NCBI GenBank assembly: GCA_964020155.1
Contig: OZ026558.1
Coordinates: forward strand, 3,776,469 to 3,788,968
Length of the DNA: 12,500 nt
Direction: 5' to 3'
From: Chondrilla cf. caribensis
Lineage: Eukaryota > Porifera > Demospongiae > Chondrillida > Chondrillidae
The first letter of the stretch is position 1; each line of letters begins with the position of its first letter. Under the pieces are notes generated by a model that was given only the letters and a program-made list of their open reading frames with translations, was not told the DNA's origin and did not search any database. Both the position numbers and the translations under genes were made by a program. Shown one piece after another: positions 8,624 to 12,500 of the stretch.

Positions 8624-9025
8624 ACTGTGTGTACGTACATGTATGTATGTATACATGTGTATGTATGTAGGCATGTAAATACATTATGGGGCTTCTGTGT
8701 GGGTGCACATAATACATATACATACGTAGCTTATAATTGGCAGCATCAAACTCTTAACCTACACAGATCACACCATACATAATAGTGCAATGTAGACTAC
8801 ATAACCACTTAAAATACACGTTGAATATTTATTGAGGCAAAAATACACTGTCGGAGGTTGTAAAGGCATTACTGAATGAGACCACGCGGTGGAACGGATA
8901 CTCACGGCGCAATGGTTCAAGTGCATTTAGGAACTTACCTGTTTCAGCATCTCCCAGTTAGTGGAGAATTTTCCCGCCTTCAAGTCCGGGTAATTGGCTC
9001 TTTTTCTCGTCTGTAGATCTGCCAT
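2595..9025 (-). CDS. REXO4: RNA exonuclease 4 (REXO4/XPMC2H-like DEDDh 3'-5' exonuclease), nine exons
   Basis: The coding join, in minus-strand order, is 9025-8939, 8484-8390, 6176-6066, 5193-5119, 4078-3960, 3886-3798, 3706-3632, 3165-3091 and 2699-2595. The phases agree at all eight introns, every intron is GT-AG, and the product is 276 residues. An N-terminal basic region (about 1-61) is followed by a WFDDVD motif (65-70) typical of REXO4. The exonuclease fold then carries ExoI AMDCEMVG (D106, E108), ExoII GHAIHHDLK (D190) and ExoIII H240-SSVE-D245, so all five DEDDh residues are present. The SGIRP and IRDT-KYKP motifs are further REXO4/ISG20-family hallmarks. The family is nuclear/nucleolar and acts in rRNA processing; yeast Rex4 is the model. 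The protein is shorter than the human one (about 420), mostly at the N terminus. ATG 9025 has purine at -3 and G at +4. An in-frame ATG at 9040 would add MFVLA, and an in-frame TGA lies farther upstream. Paralogous REXO1/ISG20 identities are less likely given WFDDVD and the SGIRP context. Confidence 0.93.
2705..3040. repeat. TACG/TATG/TACA tetranucleotide-rich stretch in REXO4 intron 8
   Basis: Most of this intron is degenerate tetranucleotide sequence with palindromic cores such as TACGTACGTA (2813-2846 is the densest part). Overlapping open frames on both strands are a side effect of the repeat, which gives few stops. Confidence 0.7.
3091..3165 (-). CDS. REXO4: REXO4 exon 8 (ExoIII histidine)
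   Basis: This 75-base phase-0 exon encodes GKTPSLKRLA, FLDVEIQ and TGEHSS. H240 of the ExoIII motif is here; its partner Asp is across the next intron. The acceptor is CTTTCTCAG and the donor GTGAGTGTT. Confidence 0.92.
3266..3483. repeat. Five-copy 43-bp tandem repeat in REXO4 intron 7
   Basis: Copies start at about 3266, 3312, 3355, 3398 and 3441 (spacings 46, 43, 43, 43). Each reads GTACAGTGGAACCTGTCTAA, then TGTGGTCACC and TGTGGGACCTCA with small changes. The start of each unit, TA-CAGTGGAACC, looks like a terminal inverted repeat of pogo/Tigger-type elements. An amplified transposon end is therefore a possible origin (inference). Confidence 0.85.
3632..3706 (-). CDS. REXO4: REXO4 exon 7
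   Basis: This 75-base phase-0 exon encodes VLMLSHPFKDIRDTSKYKPL and KRVSR. The IRDTxKYKP signature is characteristic of the REXO4/ISG20 exonuclease group. The donor is a strong GTAAGTAC. Confidence 0.92.
3798..3886 (-). CDS. REXO4: REXO4 exon 6 (ExoII motif)
   Basis: This 89-base exon has acceptor TTTTGCAG and donor GTATAAATT. It encodes TFEDIQKDVAALL and GRILVGHAIHHDLK, which supplies the second-motif catalytic Asp (D190). The intron to exon 5 is only 73 bases. Confidence 0.92.
3960..4078 (-). CDS. REXO4: REXO4 exon 5 (exonuclease core strands)
   Basis: This 119-base exon follows GTCCTCAG. It encodes CSIVNSHGHVLLDKY, the RPKERVTDFRT stretch and VSGIRPKNLK, all matching the conserved region between ExoI and ExoII of REXO4-family proteins. 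It leaves in phase 1 at a GTGAACAC donor. Confidence 0.92.
4331..5013. repeat. Three-copy ~236-bp satellite-like tandem repeat in REXO4 intron 4
   Basis: A landmark (ATTGAATGACAG) occurs at about 4347, 4574 and 4810, giving periods of 227 and 236. The first copy differs mainly by a small deletion near 4410. Each copy holds a TACG run, the text GAAACCCCGTGTATGTACAA, a hairpin AAACGGA-TCGT-TCCGTTT, and a perfect palindrome GTGTTGATCAACAC (4524-4537, 4760-4773, 4996-5009). The copies are nearly identical. Eighty-codon open frames on both strands start at this palindrome and mirror the repeat; they are not genes. Confidence 0.9.
5119..5193 (-). CDS. REXO4: REXO4 exon 4 (ExoI motif)
   Basis: This 75-base exon has acceptor CTCTCCAG and donor GTGTGTAG. 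It encodes PTKVIAMDCEMVGTG, containing the first catalytic Asp and Glu, followed by GESSVLA. It enters and leaves in phase 2, so the flanking split codons give Glu and Arg. Confidence 0.92.
5345..5507. repeat. (CA)n microsatellite in REXO4 intron 3
   Basis: This is a long CA dinucleotide array with a few interruptions (ATAC, CAAACAC, GATAC). The last ~55 bases are pure. No coding value. Confidence 0.9.
5770..5884. mobile_element. Short hairpin / MITE-like element in REXO4 intron 3
   Basis: Arms of about 40 bases face each other. The left arm starts TATATCCTGCCTAGGTGTGC (5770) and ends GTGCTAA (5809). The right arm is 5843-5884, ending GCACACCTAGGCAGGATATA. The outer 23 bases pair perfectly; the inner part has mismatches. 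The loop is about 33 bases. A foldback MITE is the likely identity. A transcribed hairpin is possible but unsupported. Confidence 0.65.
6034..6061. repeat. (CA)14 microsatellite abutting REXO4 exon 3 donor
   Basis: On the minus strand this is a (GT)n run starting within the exon 3 splice donor. Length change here could influence splice-site strength (inference). Confidence 0.85.
6066..6176 (-). CDS. REXO4: REXO4 exon 3 (WFDDVD motif)
   Basis: This 111-base exon lies between a TATGTAG acceptor and a GTATGTGTG donor. It encodes RDIWFDDVDIEEIE, a serine run and a basic ARKKK patch, ending TGDIT. The donor runs directly into a (GT)n array, so the 5' splice site is part of a microsatellite. Confidence 0.88.
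6332..7141. repeat. Large near-perfect palindrome with telomere-like loop in REXO4 intron 2
   Basis: The left arm 6332-6698 is the reverse complement of 6774-7141. By eye they differ at roughly a dozen sites, with a couple of small indels. The 75-base loop is TTAGGG-type. Outer ends are CCATACATACGTATGTATG. Near the centre each arm contains a smaller inverted pair GCGGTGCGTATTAGTAA / TTACTAATACGCACCGC (6640-6656 and 6675-6691). The outer parts match no gene; no transposase frame is seen. It is probably a foldback-type mobile element or an inverted duplication of one. Confidence 0.88.
6699..6773. repeat. Interstitial telomere-like TTAGGG repeats (palindrome loop)
   Basis: The loop holds degenerate units TTAGGG, TTTAGG and TTTTAGGG between GGATTAGGGTTTAGG and AGGTTAAAGTTAGC. 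TTAGGG is the usual animal telomere unit, but the array is short and imperfect. A second, shorter antisense stretch (CCCTAA type) lies at about 7152-7182. Confidence 0.75.
7141..7267. repeat. Third, solitary copy of the palindrome's core module
   Basis: This begins TTAGAGCTAACTTTAACC, continues with CCCTAA repeats and CACCCATGGCGGTGCGTATT, and ends GTGAAAGTCAGGAACCCCC. It is an inverted copy of the 6622-6775 segment (with a shorter telomere-like part) joined directly to the palindrome's right end. It defines a ~125-150 base unit present three times. Confidence 0.8.
7279..7590. promoter_or_regulatory. Cluster of RFX X-box-like motifs in REXO4 intron 2
   Basis: Several sequences resemble the RFX-protein X-box (GTTGCCATGGNAAC). 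They are AGTACCATGGAAAC (7341-7354), GACACCGTGGTAAC (7382-7395), the spaced inverted pair GGTTGCTATGCGGTAACC (7520-7537) and GCTGTCATGGCAAC (7573-7586), plus half-sites near 7281 and 7303. Right half-sites are good and left ones are diverged. An intronic enhancer or a decayed repeat with internal symmetry would both fit. Confidence 0.35.
7931..8297. repeat. 16-copy minisatellite in REXO4 intron 2
   Basis: The unit is about 20-26 bases, CACCTGTACATCAGTACTAC or a variant, repeated some 16 times. Unit length varies by CCA and CTA triplets. Two overlapping open frames with CTSVLPPHLYIST-type repeats result purely from the periodicity. Confidence 0.9.
8390..8484 (-). CDS. REXO4: REXO4 exon 2 (lysine-rich linker)
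   Basis: This is a 95-base exon after a CTTTCAG acceptor. It encodes residues 30-60 plus two bases of codon 61. The product is highly basic (TPKKERK, MKKRG, KAKRTS), a plausible nuclear or nucleolar localisation segment. The donor is GTATGTATGTACATA, itself part of the local tetranucleotide repeat. Confidence 0.8.
8559..8620. repeat. (TG)31 microsatellite in REXO4 intron 1
   Basis: This is a pure TG dinucleotide array followed by TACG/TATG tetranucleotide sequence to about 8672. The rest of the intron down to the exon 1 donor shows nothing recognisable. Confidence 0.9.
8939..9025 (-). CDS. REXO4: REXO4 exon 1 (N terminus)
   Basis: This exon carries 29 codons beginning MADLQTRKRA and ending NWEMLKQ, then a GTAAGTTC donor in phase 0. 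Basic residues and the SxNWxxL-like end resemble the N-terminal part of REXO4 proteins. It has no obvious domain. Confidence 0.8.
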
Positions 9026-9063
9026 AGCCAATACAAACATCAATTCAAATGTCCGAAACCAAG

Positions 9064-9102
9064 TTATAGCGTTCTGCGGTAGCTGGTGTCAACTGCCGCC
9101 AT
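9064..9102 (-). CDS. Possible upstream ORF in REXO4 leader
   Basis: ATG at 9102 opens a 12-codon frame (MAAVDTSYRRTL) ending TAA at 9066-9064, 38 bases before the REXO4 ATG. The ATG sits in AAAATGGCGG, a favourable context. It matters only if transcription starts upstream of 9102, which is unknown. It could reduce translation of the main frame. Confidence 0.3.
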   Translation of the reverse strand: MAAVDTSYRRTL

Positions 9103-9141
9103 TTTCCACAGGTGCAGGCTGTATTTCGCAATACCTACAAA

Positions 9142-9152
9142 GGGAATTTCCC
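9142..9152. promoter_or_regulatory. Palindromic kappaB-like site (proximal)
   Basis: GGGAATTTCCC fits the Rel/NF-kappaB consensus GGGRNNYYCC on both strands and lies about 117 bases upstream of the REXO4 ATG. Confidence 0.4.
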
Positions 9153-9501
9153 GATCTGCGCTTGACCGCCGCTTATTCAAGTTCAAAGTAACGAGAAATA
9201 AACAAGATGAGCTGATGTAAATATTGTAATTTATGTTGCTTTGTGTATGTTATTTCGTTAGTATAATGACGTTAATTACCCCAAAGCATTGGATTCTTCC
9301 TAGTTTGTCCTGTGGAAGGGAATTCGCGATATAAAAACGGAGTAGTCGGATTTTTCTAAATTAAACCTGTATCGTATGTATAGTACTTGCCTTTGTAGCC
9401 TGTTTGTTGGCGGATAAACAAGGAAAAGGCCTTTAAGGTTTATTTTTCTCAAATTATTATATCCATGATCCAACGTGAGTTGTTCCCAGTTCAATTTCAA
9501 A

Positions 9502-9567
9502 ATGGAGTCAAAACCAGTACCTTCACATTATAATGATGTGGTAATAGTATTACGTTATGTGGAGTAG
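9502..9567 (+). CDS. Candidate first coding exon of a divergent gene (weak)
   Basis: ATG 9502 in the context CAAAATGG opens MESKPVPSHYNDV, followed by a potential donor GTGGTAATAG or GTAATAGT, then VIVLRYVE and a stop at 9565-9567. A TATAAAAA lies about 165 bases upstream. No downstream exon could be joined convincingly, so this may be chance. Confidence 0.2.
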   Translation: MESKPVPSHYNDVVIVLRYVE

Positions 9568-9590
9568 TCCAAAGGAGACTTCATGGTGGA

Positions 9591-9908
9591 TTACTTCATG
9601 CTGACTTGGAGACATATTGTCTCATCCTTGAATGGTACCTTGTAGGTCTTCTCCAGCTGCATCCAATGCAAGTTCACAAGGGAATTTCCCTAGATTTGCG
9701 ATCCCATTATCATTATCACTTCATAGCCAAATACCATATAAACACAGCTACTTGACACAAATATGCCCTCATGATCCGTAATCACGTACATAATGGATTG
9801 ACCTACGATAACCTGATCAGCACGTAACCCAATGATGATAGTTATTTCTTGGTGTGTGTATATTGTCCCCATGACCTGTGCTTTGAACTTTTGAGGTAAT
9901 AACGCAAG
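9591..9908 (-). pseudogene. Coding-like segment with one in-frame TAG (decayed or partial exon)
   Basis: After a possible acceptor (GTGTGTGACAG) the frame reads LALLPQKFKAQVMGTIYTHQ and runs for 72 codons with residue content unlike the surrounding repeats (LRADQVIVGQS, VITDHEGIFVS). It then meets TAG at 9692-9690. The same frame continues after the TAG for 32 more codons (GNSLVNLHWMQLEKTYKVP, FKDETICLQVSMK) to TAA at 9593-9591. I do not recognise the product. Options are a terminal exon ending at the TAG, a pseudogene, a transposon-derived fragment or chance. An adjacent upstream exon was not found. The TAG touches the second GGGAATTTCCC palindrome. Confidence 0.35.
9680..9690. promoter_or_regulatory. 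Palindromic kappaB-like site (distal)
   Basis: This is a second GGGAATTTCCC, about 540 bases from the first. Similarity extends beyond the palindrome: AAGGGAATTTCCC with GATCTGCG in one and TAGATTTGCG in the other. Confidence 0.35.
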
Positions 9909-10050
9909 CTGTCACACACATAGCAGAGTATGAAGGTTACATGTGTTGGATGATTGGGTCGGTCATTCCTGAAATTGCACGAATAGCCGTGTACATGTGT
10001 GTGATGTGGACTATGCATGTACATACATACCTATCTACGTAGTATGTGTT

Positions 10051-10225
10051 CAGTAGAAACTCATTGAGATGAAAACCCTGTTTCACATAAACTAAAATTT
10101 GAGGATTATTTGGTTTGCTGTAGTAGTGTGCTTAGTGAGCAAATCCTGATAAAAGTACAAGATTATCTGATAGCAAGAAGTGATTTGGTGGGTCCCTTGT
10201 AGCTTGTCCTAACGAATTTCTACTG
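10051..10225. mobile_element. 175-bp MITE-like element with CAGTAGAAA termini
   Basis: The left end CAGTAGAAACTCATTGAG and the right end (read in reverse) CAGTAGAAATTCGTTAG form an imperfect terminal inverted repeat. No coding capacity lies between. CAGTAGAA-type ends resemble pogo/Tc1-mariner elements. The expected TA duplication is present on the right but not clean on the left (TT). Confidence 0.5.
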
Positions 10226-10336
10226 TACATTGTATTCACTCTCAGGTGTATGTACAGTATGTACATACACGTACCTACGTACCTTAGGTATATGTATGTA
10301 CATACGTATACATGCACTGGGTATTAGTGGTCTGAA

Positions 10337-10338
<2 letters not shown>

Positions 10339-10378
<40 letters not shown>

Positions 10379-10415
10379 GTGTGTGTGTATGTGTATGTGT
10401 GCATGTGTGTGTGTG
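10339..10415. repeat. (TG)n microsatellite, left half
   Basis: This TG array has GCGTG, TATG and GCATG interruptions. It ends exactly at the hAT-type element and resumes on its other side with the same kind of interruptions, so it was probably one array before insertion. Confidence 0.85.
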
Positions 10416-11013
10416 TAGCGCTGGGCGGTATACCGAATATATAGTAATACAGCGGTATTATTCGTGCACGGTTTTGATACCGGCTGACTTTTTTCTATAC
10501 CGAGATATCGTGATATCACGGTATTCTCTAAGGTTTGACCGGTATTTTAAGTAATATATTCCTGAGATATCAAATTTCGCCCTGAAATGATGTGTTCTGA
10601 ATCCTTCGAAACTATCGCTGCGACAGCCATGATTACGAGCACGAAAAGTGTGCGTGTGCGGAGTAATACGTTGTTGGACGGAATGAGAGAATGTTGTCAA
10701 AATGGCGACGTCGGCGGCGGCAAGTTTAAATTCTGATCAGCGAACGGGCGATACGGGTGATCCGAGCAATGAACTTCATCTCGTCGATAAGAAGAATACT
10801 AAGTCTGATATTTGGAAGTACTTTGCGCTCCGAGTTAACTAGGACGACAAAGTAGTGGATTTTTTGTTTATATATTTATTTCATTATTATTAAATCAAGG
10901 ATTCAGTTATTTCAATGCCCAACTATAACCTTAAGACTCGGTATACCGTAATACCGCGGTATGATGTTGGCAATATACCGAAACTGATATTTTTTTGATA
11001 CCGCCCAGTGCTA
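10416..11013 (+). mobile_element. Non-autonomous hAT-type DNA transposon (598 bp)
   Basis: The ends are TAGCGCTGGGCGGTAT on the left and, read in reverse, TAGCACTGGGCGGTAT on the right, an inverted repeat with one mismatch over 16 bases. Direct flanks TGTGTGTG on both sides fit the 8-bp target duplication of hAT elements, although the TG target makes this weak on its own. Subterminal motifs (GGTATACCG, ATACCG, GATATCGTGATATC) recur near both ends. Inside is the start of a BED-finger transposase, then AT-rich sequence; the zinc-ligand and catalytic parts are absent. It is thus an internally deleted copy needing an outside transposase. Confidence 0.85.
10702..10842 (+). pseudogene. Truncated N terminus of a hAT/ZBED-like transposase
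   Basis: ATG 10702 opens a 46-codon frame starting MATSAAASLN. It reaches KSDIWKYFALRVN (residues 34-46), which matches the first helix/strand of BED zinc fingers in ZBED/hAT transposases. TAG at 10840-10842 interrupts, and the frame goes on DDKVVD as expected for the family before the similarity ends at about 10860. The cysteine and histidine ligands, dimerisation domain and RNase-H-like core are missing. It is a relic, with no function expected. Confidence 0.7.
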
Positions 11014-11027
11014 TGTGTGTGTGTGTG

Positions 11028-11062
<35 letters not shown>

Positions 11063-11107
11063 CTATGTGTGCATGTGTGTGTGTGTTAGTGTGTTGTGTG
11101 TGTGTGT
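11014..11107. repeat. (TG)n microsatellite, right half
   Basis: The TG array resumes right after the hAT-type element, with GCGTG, CTATG and GCATG interruptions like those of the left half. Confidence 0.85.
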
Positions 11108-11420
11108 TTGTGTATGTTTGCATATGAGTGTTTGTGCGTATCTGTGTGTGATTTGGTGGTGATGCGCAGTTACTGTTTCAGGCTATGATGTACAATTAAC
11201 CTTATTATGGTCGATATGTATAATTGAATTTAGAATCCTTGTATGCAGACTTATTGCACAACATAACCATTGAAGTAGAAGTAACTACGTTTTATGGACT
11301 CATGCACTTGTTAAGCTAATCAAATTCAAATGCGTTTGTGTGTGTGTTGATGAGGACATGCACTAATACTCCTACGTACTGCGTCCATGAATGTATTGAA
11401 AATAATATATGGACAGTATC
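11108..11420. other. Non-coding spacer
   Basis: This is AT-rich single-copy-looking sequence between two microsatellites. No supported gene, inverted repeat or strong motif was seen. Confidence 0.5.
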
Positions 11421-11480
11421 TACACACACATACACAGATACATACATACACATATGTACACACACATGCACAAACACACA

Positions 11481-11526
<46 letters not shown>

Positions 11527-11537
11527 AACATGCACAT

Positions 11538-11594
<57 letters not shown>

Positions 11595-11625
11595 CACACG
11601 CACACACACACACAAACACACACTG
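11421..11625. repeat. (CA)n compound microsatellite
   Basis: This is a long CA array with ATAC, TGCA and CAAAC interruptions and two pure blocks (about 11485-11523 and 11541-11591). Frames open on both strands are low-complexity artefacts. Confidence 0.9.
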
Positions 11626-11890
11626 TCCCTCCGTTATATATGAGGTATGTGTACAGAATTTCCGAGGTACTCACTGCTTAAGTTGGACTATGCATTCAAG
11701 TGGATTAGGAGATGCATAAAAATCCTAACTGTACATGCCCATATCTGTATATAAATTTATTTATGTAGGTGATGTGTATATGTAGGAATGTATGAATAAT
11801 GTAATGTATGTATGAATACAATAATGTATGTCGCTATAACACTCAGTATAAATGCTGCATGATATAGTGAAAGTACGTACATACCTCTGA
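11626..11890. other. Non-coding spacer
   Basis: AT-rich sequence with some TATG/TACG units. A possible minus-strand acceptor near 11730 and donor near 11677 do not enclose an open frame, so no exon is called. Confidence 0.45.
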
Positions 11891-11966
11891 TAGGGCTGTA
11901 GCTGATACACTGGGACTTTGGCCTGATTGTTTATGACGGCGAAGCCCAAGTTAGCAATTATACGAA
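11891..11966 (-). CDS. Weak candidate internal exon of an unknown minus-strand gene
   Basis: Between a possible acceptor (GAATACAG) and a good donor (CAGAG then GTATGTACG, reading across 11890) the minus strand reads TLRIIANLGFAVINNQAKVP then VYQLQPYQR without a stop. Composition looks protein-like, but no neighbouring exon in a compatible phase was found and the acceptor has little pyrimidine tract. Confidence 0.2.
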
Positions 11967-11990
11967 GTGTCTGTATTCGCTACAGCCCTA
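11891..11990. mobile_element. 100-bp segment with 12-base terminal inverted repeats
   Basis: TAGGGCTGTAGC (11891-11902) and its exact reverse complement GCTACAGCCCTA (11979-11990) bound the segment. Weaker pairing continues inward. It could be a very small MITE. It overlaps the coding-like minus-strand stretch described separately, and the two readings compete. Confidence 0.35.
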
Positions 11991-12293
11991 CCCGAGGTAC
12001 TTCAGTTATTATGCCGTGAGTTTCTGTATAAAACAATATAAATGTATACTAACTTTCACACTGTGTTGTTTTCATGGCTGAACAATGAGTTGCTAGGCAA
12101 TTAATTGGCAACTTTTAATAACAATTACTTGGCATGAACGTGTACAATAGCAAAGGAAAGTGTGTATGTCGCATAGAATATTCACACTATTTTCATTTCC
12201 TCTGCCATCCCCCCCCCCCCCCCAAACAAAACATGTACATATAATAAATTTTGTTAATCCACCACAATTTGTTTCAAACTTATGATGGATTAT
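11991..12293. other. Non-coding spacer with poly-C tract
   Basis: AT-rich sequence containing a run of 15 C at 12209-12223. A GTTGCTAGGCAAT motif near 12091 resembles an RFX half-palindrome. Nothing else is supported. Confidence 0.5.
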
Positions 12294-12359
12294 TGAGTTT
12301 GGTGGTTTAACTGGGTATTTTTTCTGTTTGTTTATTATATTGGTATACGTGGGGTATTT

Positions 12360-12500
12360 ATGGTGGATAAAGGCGGATTAACAAGAATTGCATGGGAAGA
12401 TTTGCTAGATAACGATGGATTAACAAGTATTAAATGTGTATGTTGGCATGTACAACATGGGATTGTGTACATGTTTTGCCTAGATGAGTGGGAATCCATA
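12360..12500 (+). CDS. Open frame running off the right edge (uncertain)
   Basis: ATG 12360 opens 47 codons without a stop to the window end (MVDKGGLTRIAWEDLLDNDG, then LTSIKCVCWHVQHG). The frame is also open upstream to about 12294. GGATTAACAAG occurs twice within it and as a reverse-complement TTGTTAATCC near 12251, so it may instead be repeat-derived. No family is recognised. Confidence 0.2.
   Translation, partial: MVDKGGLTRIAWEDLLDNDGLTSIKCVCWHVQHGIVYMFCLDEWESI

Larger units (their letters stand above)
9026..9501. promoter_or_regulatory. Probable REXO4 promoter and 5' UTR, possibly bidirectional
   Basis: The ~140 bases upstream of the REXO4 ATG are richer in CpG than the surroundings. 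They contain AAAATGGCGGC on the minus strand (9095-9105), resembling a YY1-type site and also starting a short upstream ORF. A perfect palindrome GGGAATTTCCC (9142-9152) matches the NF-kappaB consensus. On the plus strand TATAAAAA (about 9332) precedes a short ATG-started frame at 9502. The exact transcription start cannot be read from sequence. Confidence 0.45.

Noticed and set aside
10458..10700. An 80-codon minus-strand frame inside the hAT-type element
   Set aside because: It overlaps inverted-repeat DNA and runs opposite to the BED-fragment frame, with no family resemblance seen.
11640..11740. Minus-strand exon partner for the 11891-11966 candidate
   Set aside because: All three frames between the possible acceptor and donor contain stops.

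Overview
The window is eukaryotic. It has spliced genes with GT-AG introns, dense dinucleotide and tetranucleotide microsatellites, TTAGGG-type telomere-like repeats and small DNA-transposon relics. AT-rich compact introns, abundant TACG/TATG tetranucleotide arrays and a novel-looking multi-pass membrane gene beside a conserved housekeeping gene suggest an early-branching animal. A demosponge is my best guess, but the species is not proven by anything seen here.

Layout. (1) Positions 3-1882, plus strand: the last two coding exons of a multi-pass membrane protein of unrecognised family, cut by the left window edge. (2) 1883-2594: its 3' flank, AT-rich and grading into TACG/TATG microsatellite. 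(3) 9025 down to 2595, minus strand: a complete nine-exon gene for an RNA exonuclease 4 (REXO4/XPMC2H-type DEDDh 3'-5' exonuclease). I reconstructed it from phase-consistent exons giving a 276-residue protein with all five catalytic residues. It converges tail-to-tail on gene 1. Its introns carry nearly all the repeat content: a five-copy 43-bp tandem, a three-copy ~236-bp satellite, CA/TG arrays, a short hairpin element, a ~0.8-kb near-perfect palindrome with a telomere-like loop, an RFX-like motif cluster and a 16-copy minisatellite. (4) 9026-9501: a locally CpG-richer probable promoter with an upstream ORF and a palindromic kappaB-like site, possibly bidirectional. (5) 9502-12500: mostly non-coding, with a candidate decayed or partial exon on the minus strand (9591-9908), a small MITE-like element (10051-10225), a 598-bp non-autonomous hAT-type element inserted in a TG microsatellite (10416-11013), large CA arrays, a weak minus-strand exon candidate (11891-11966) and an unexplained reading frame running off the right edge.

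The two confident genes are not obviously functionally linked; one is membrane-embedded and the other is nucleolar/RNA-processing by family. The notable biology is in the non-coding structure: the large palindrome, the hAT relic with a truncated BED-finger start, the repeated palindromic kappaB-like sites and the homogeneous satellite inside a conserved gene. I did not find a clearly new multi-gene system.
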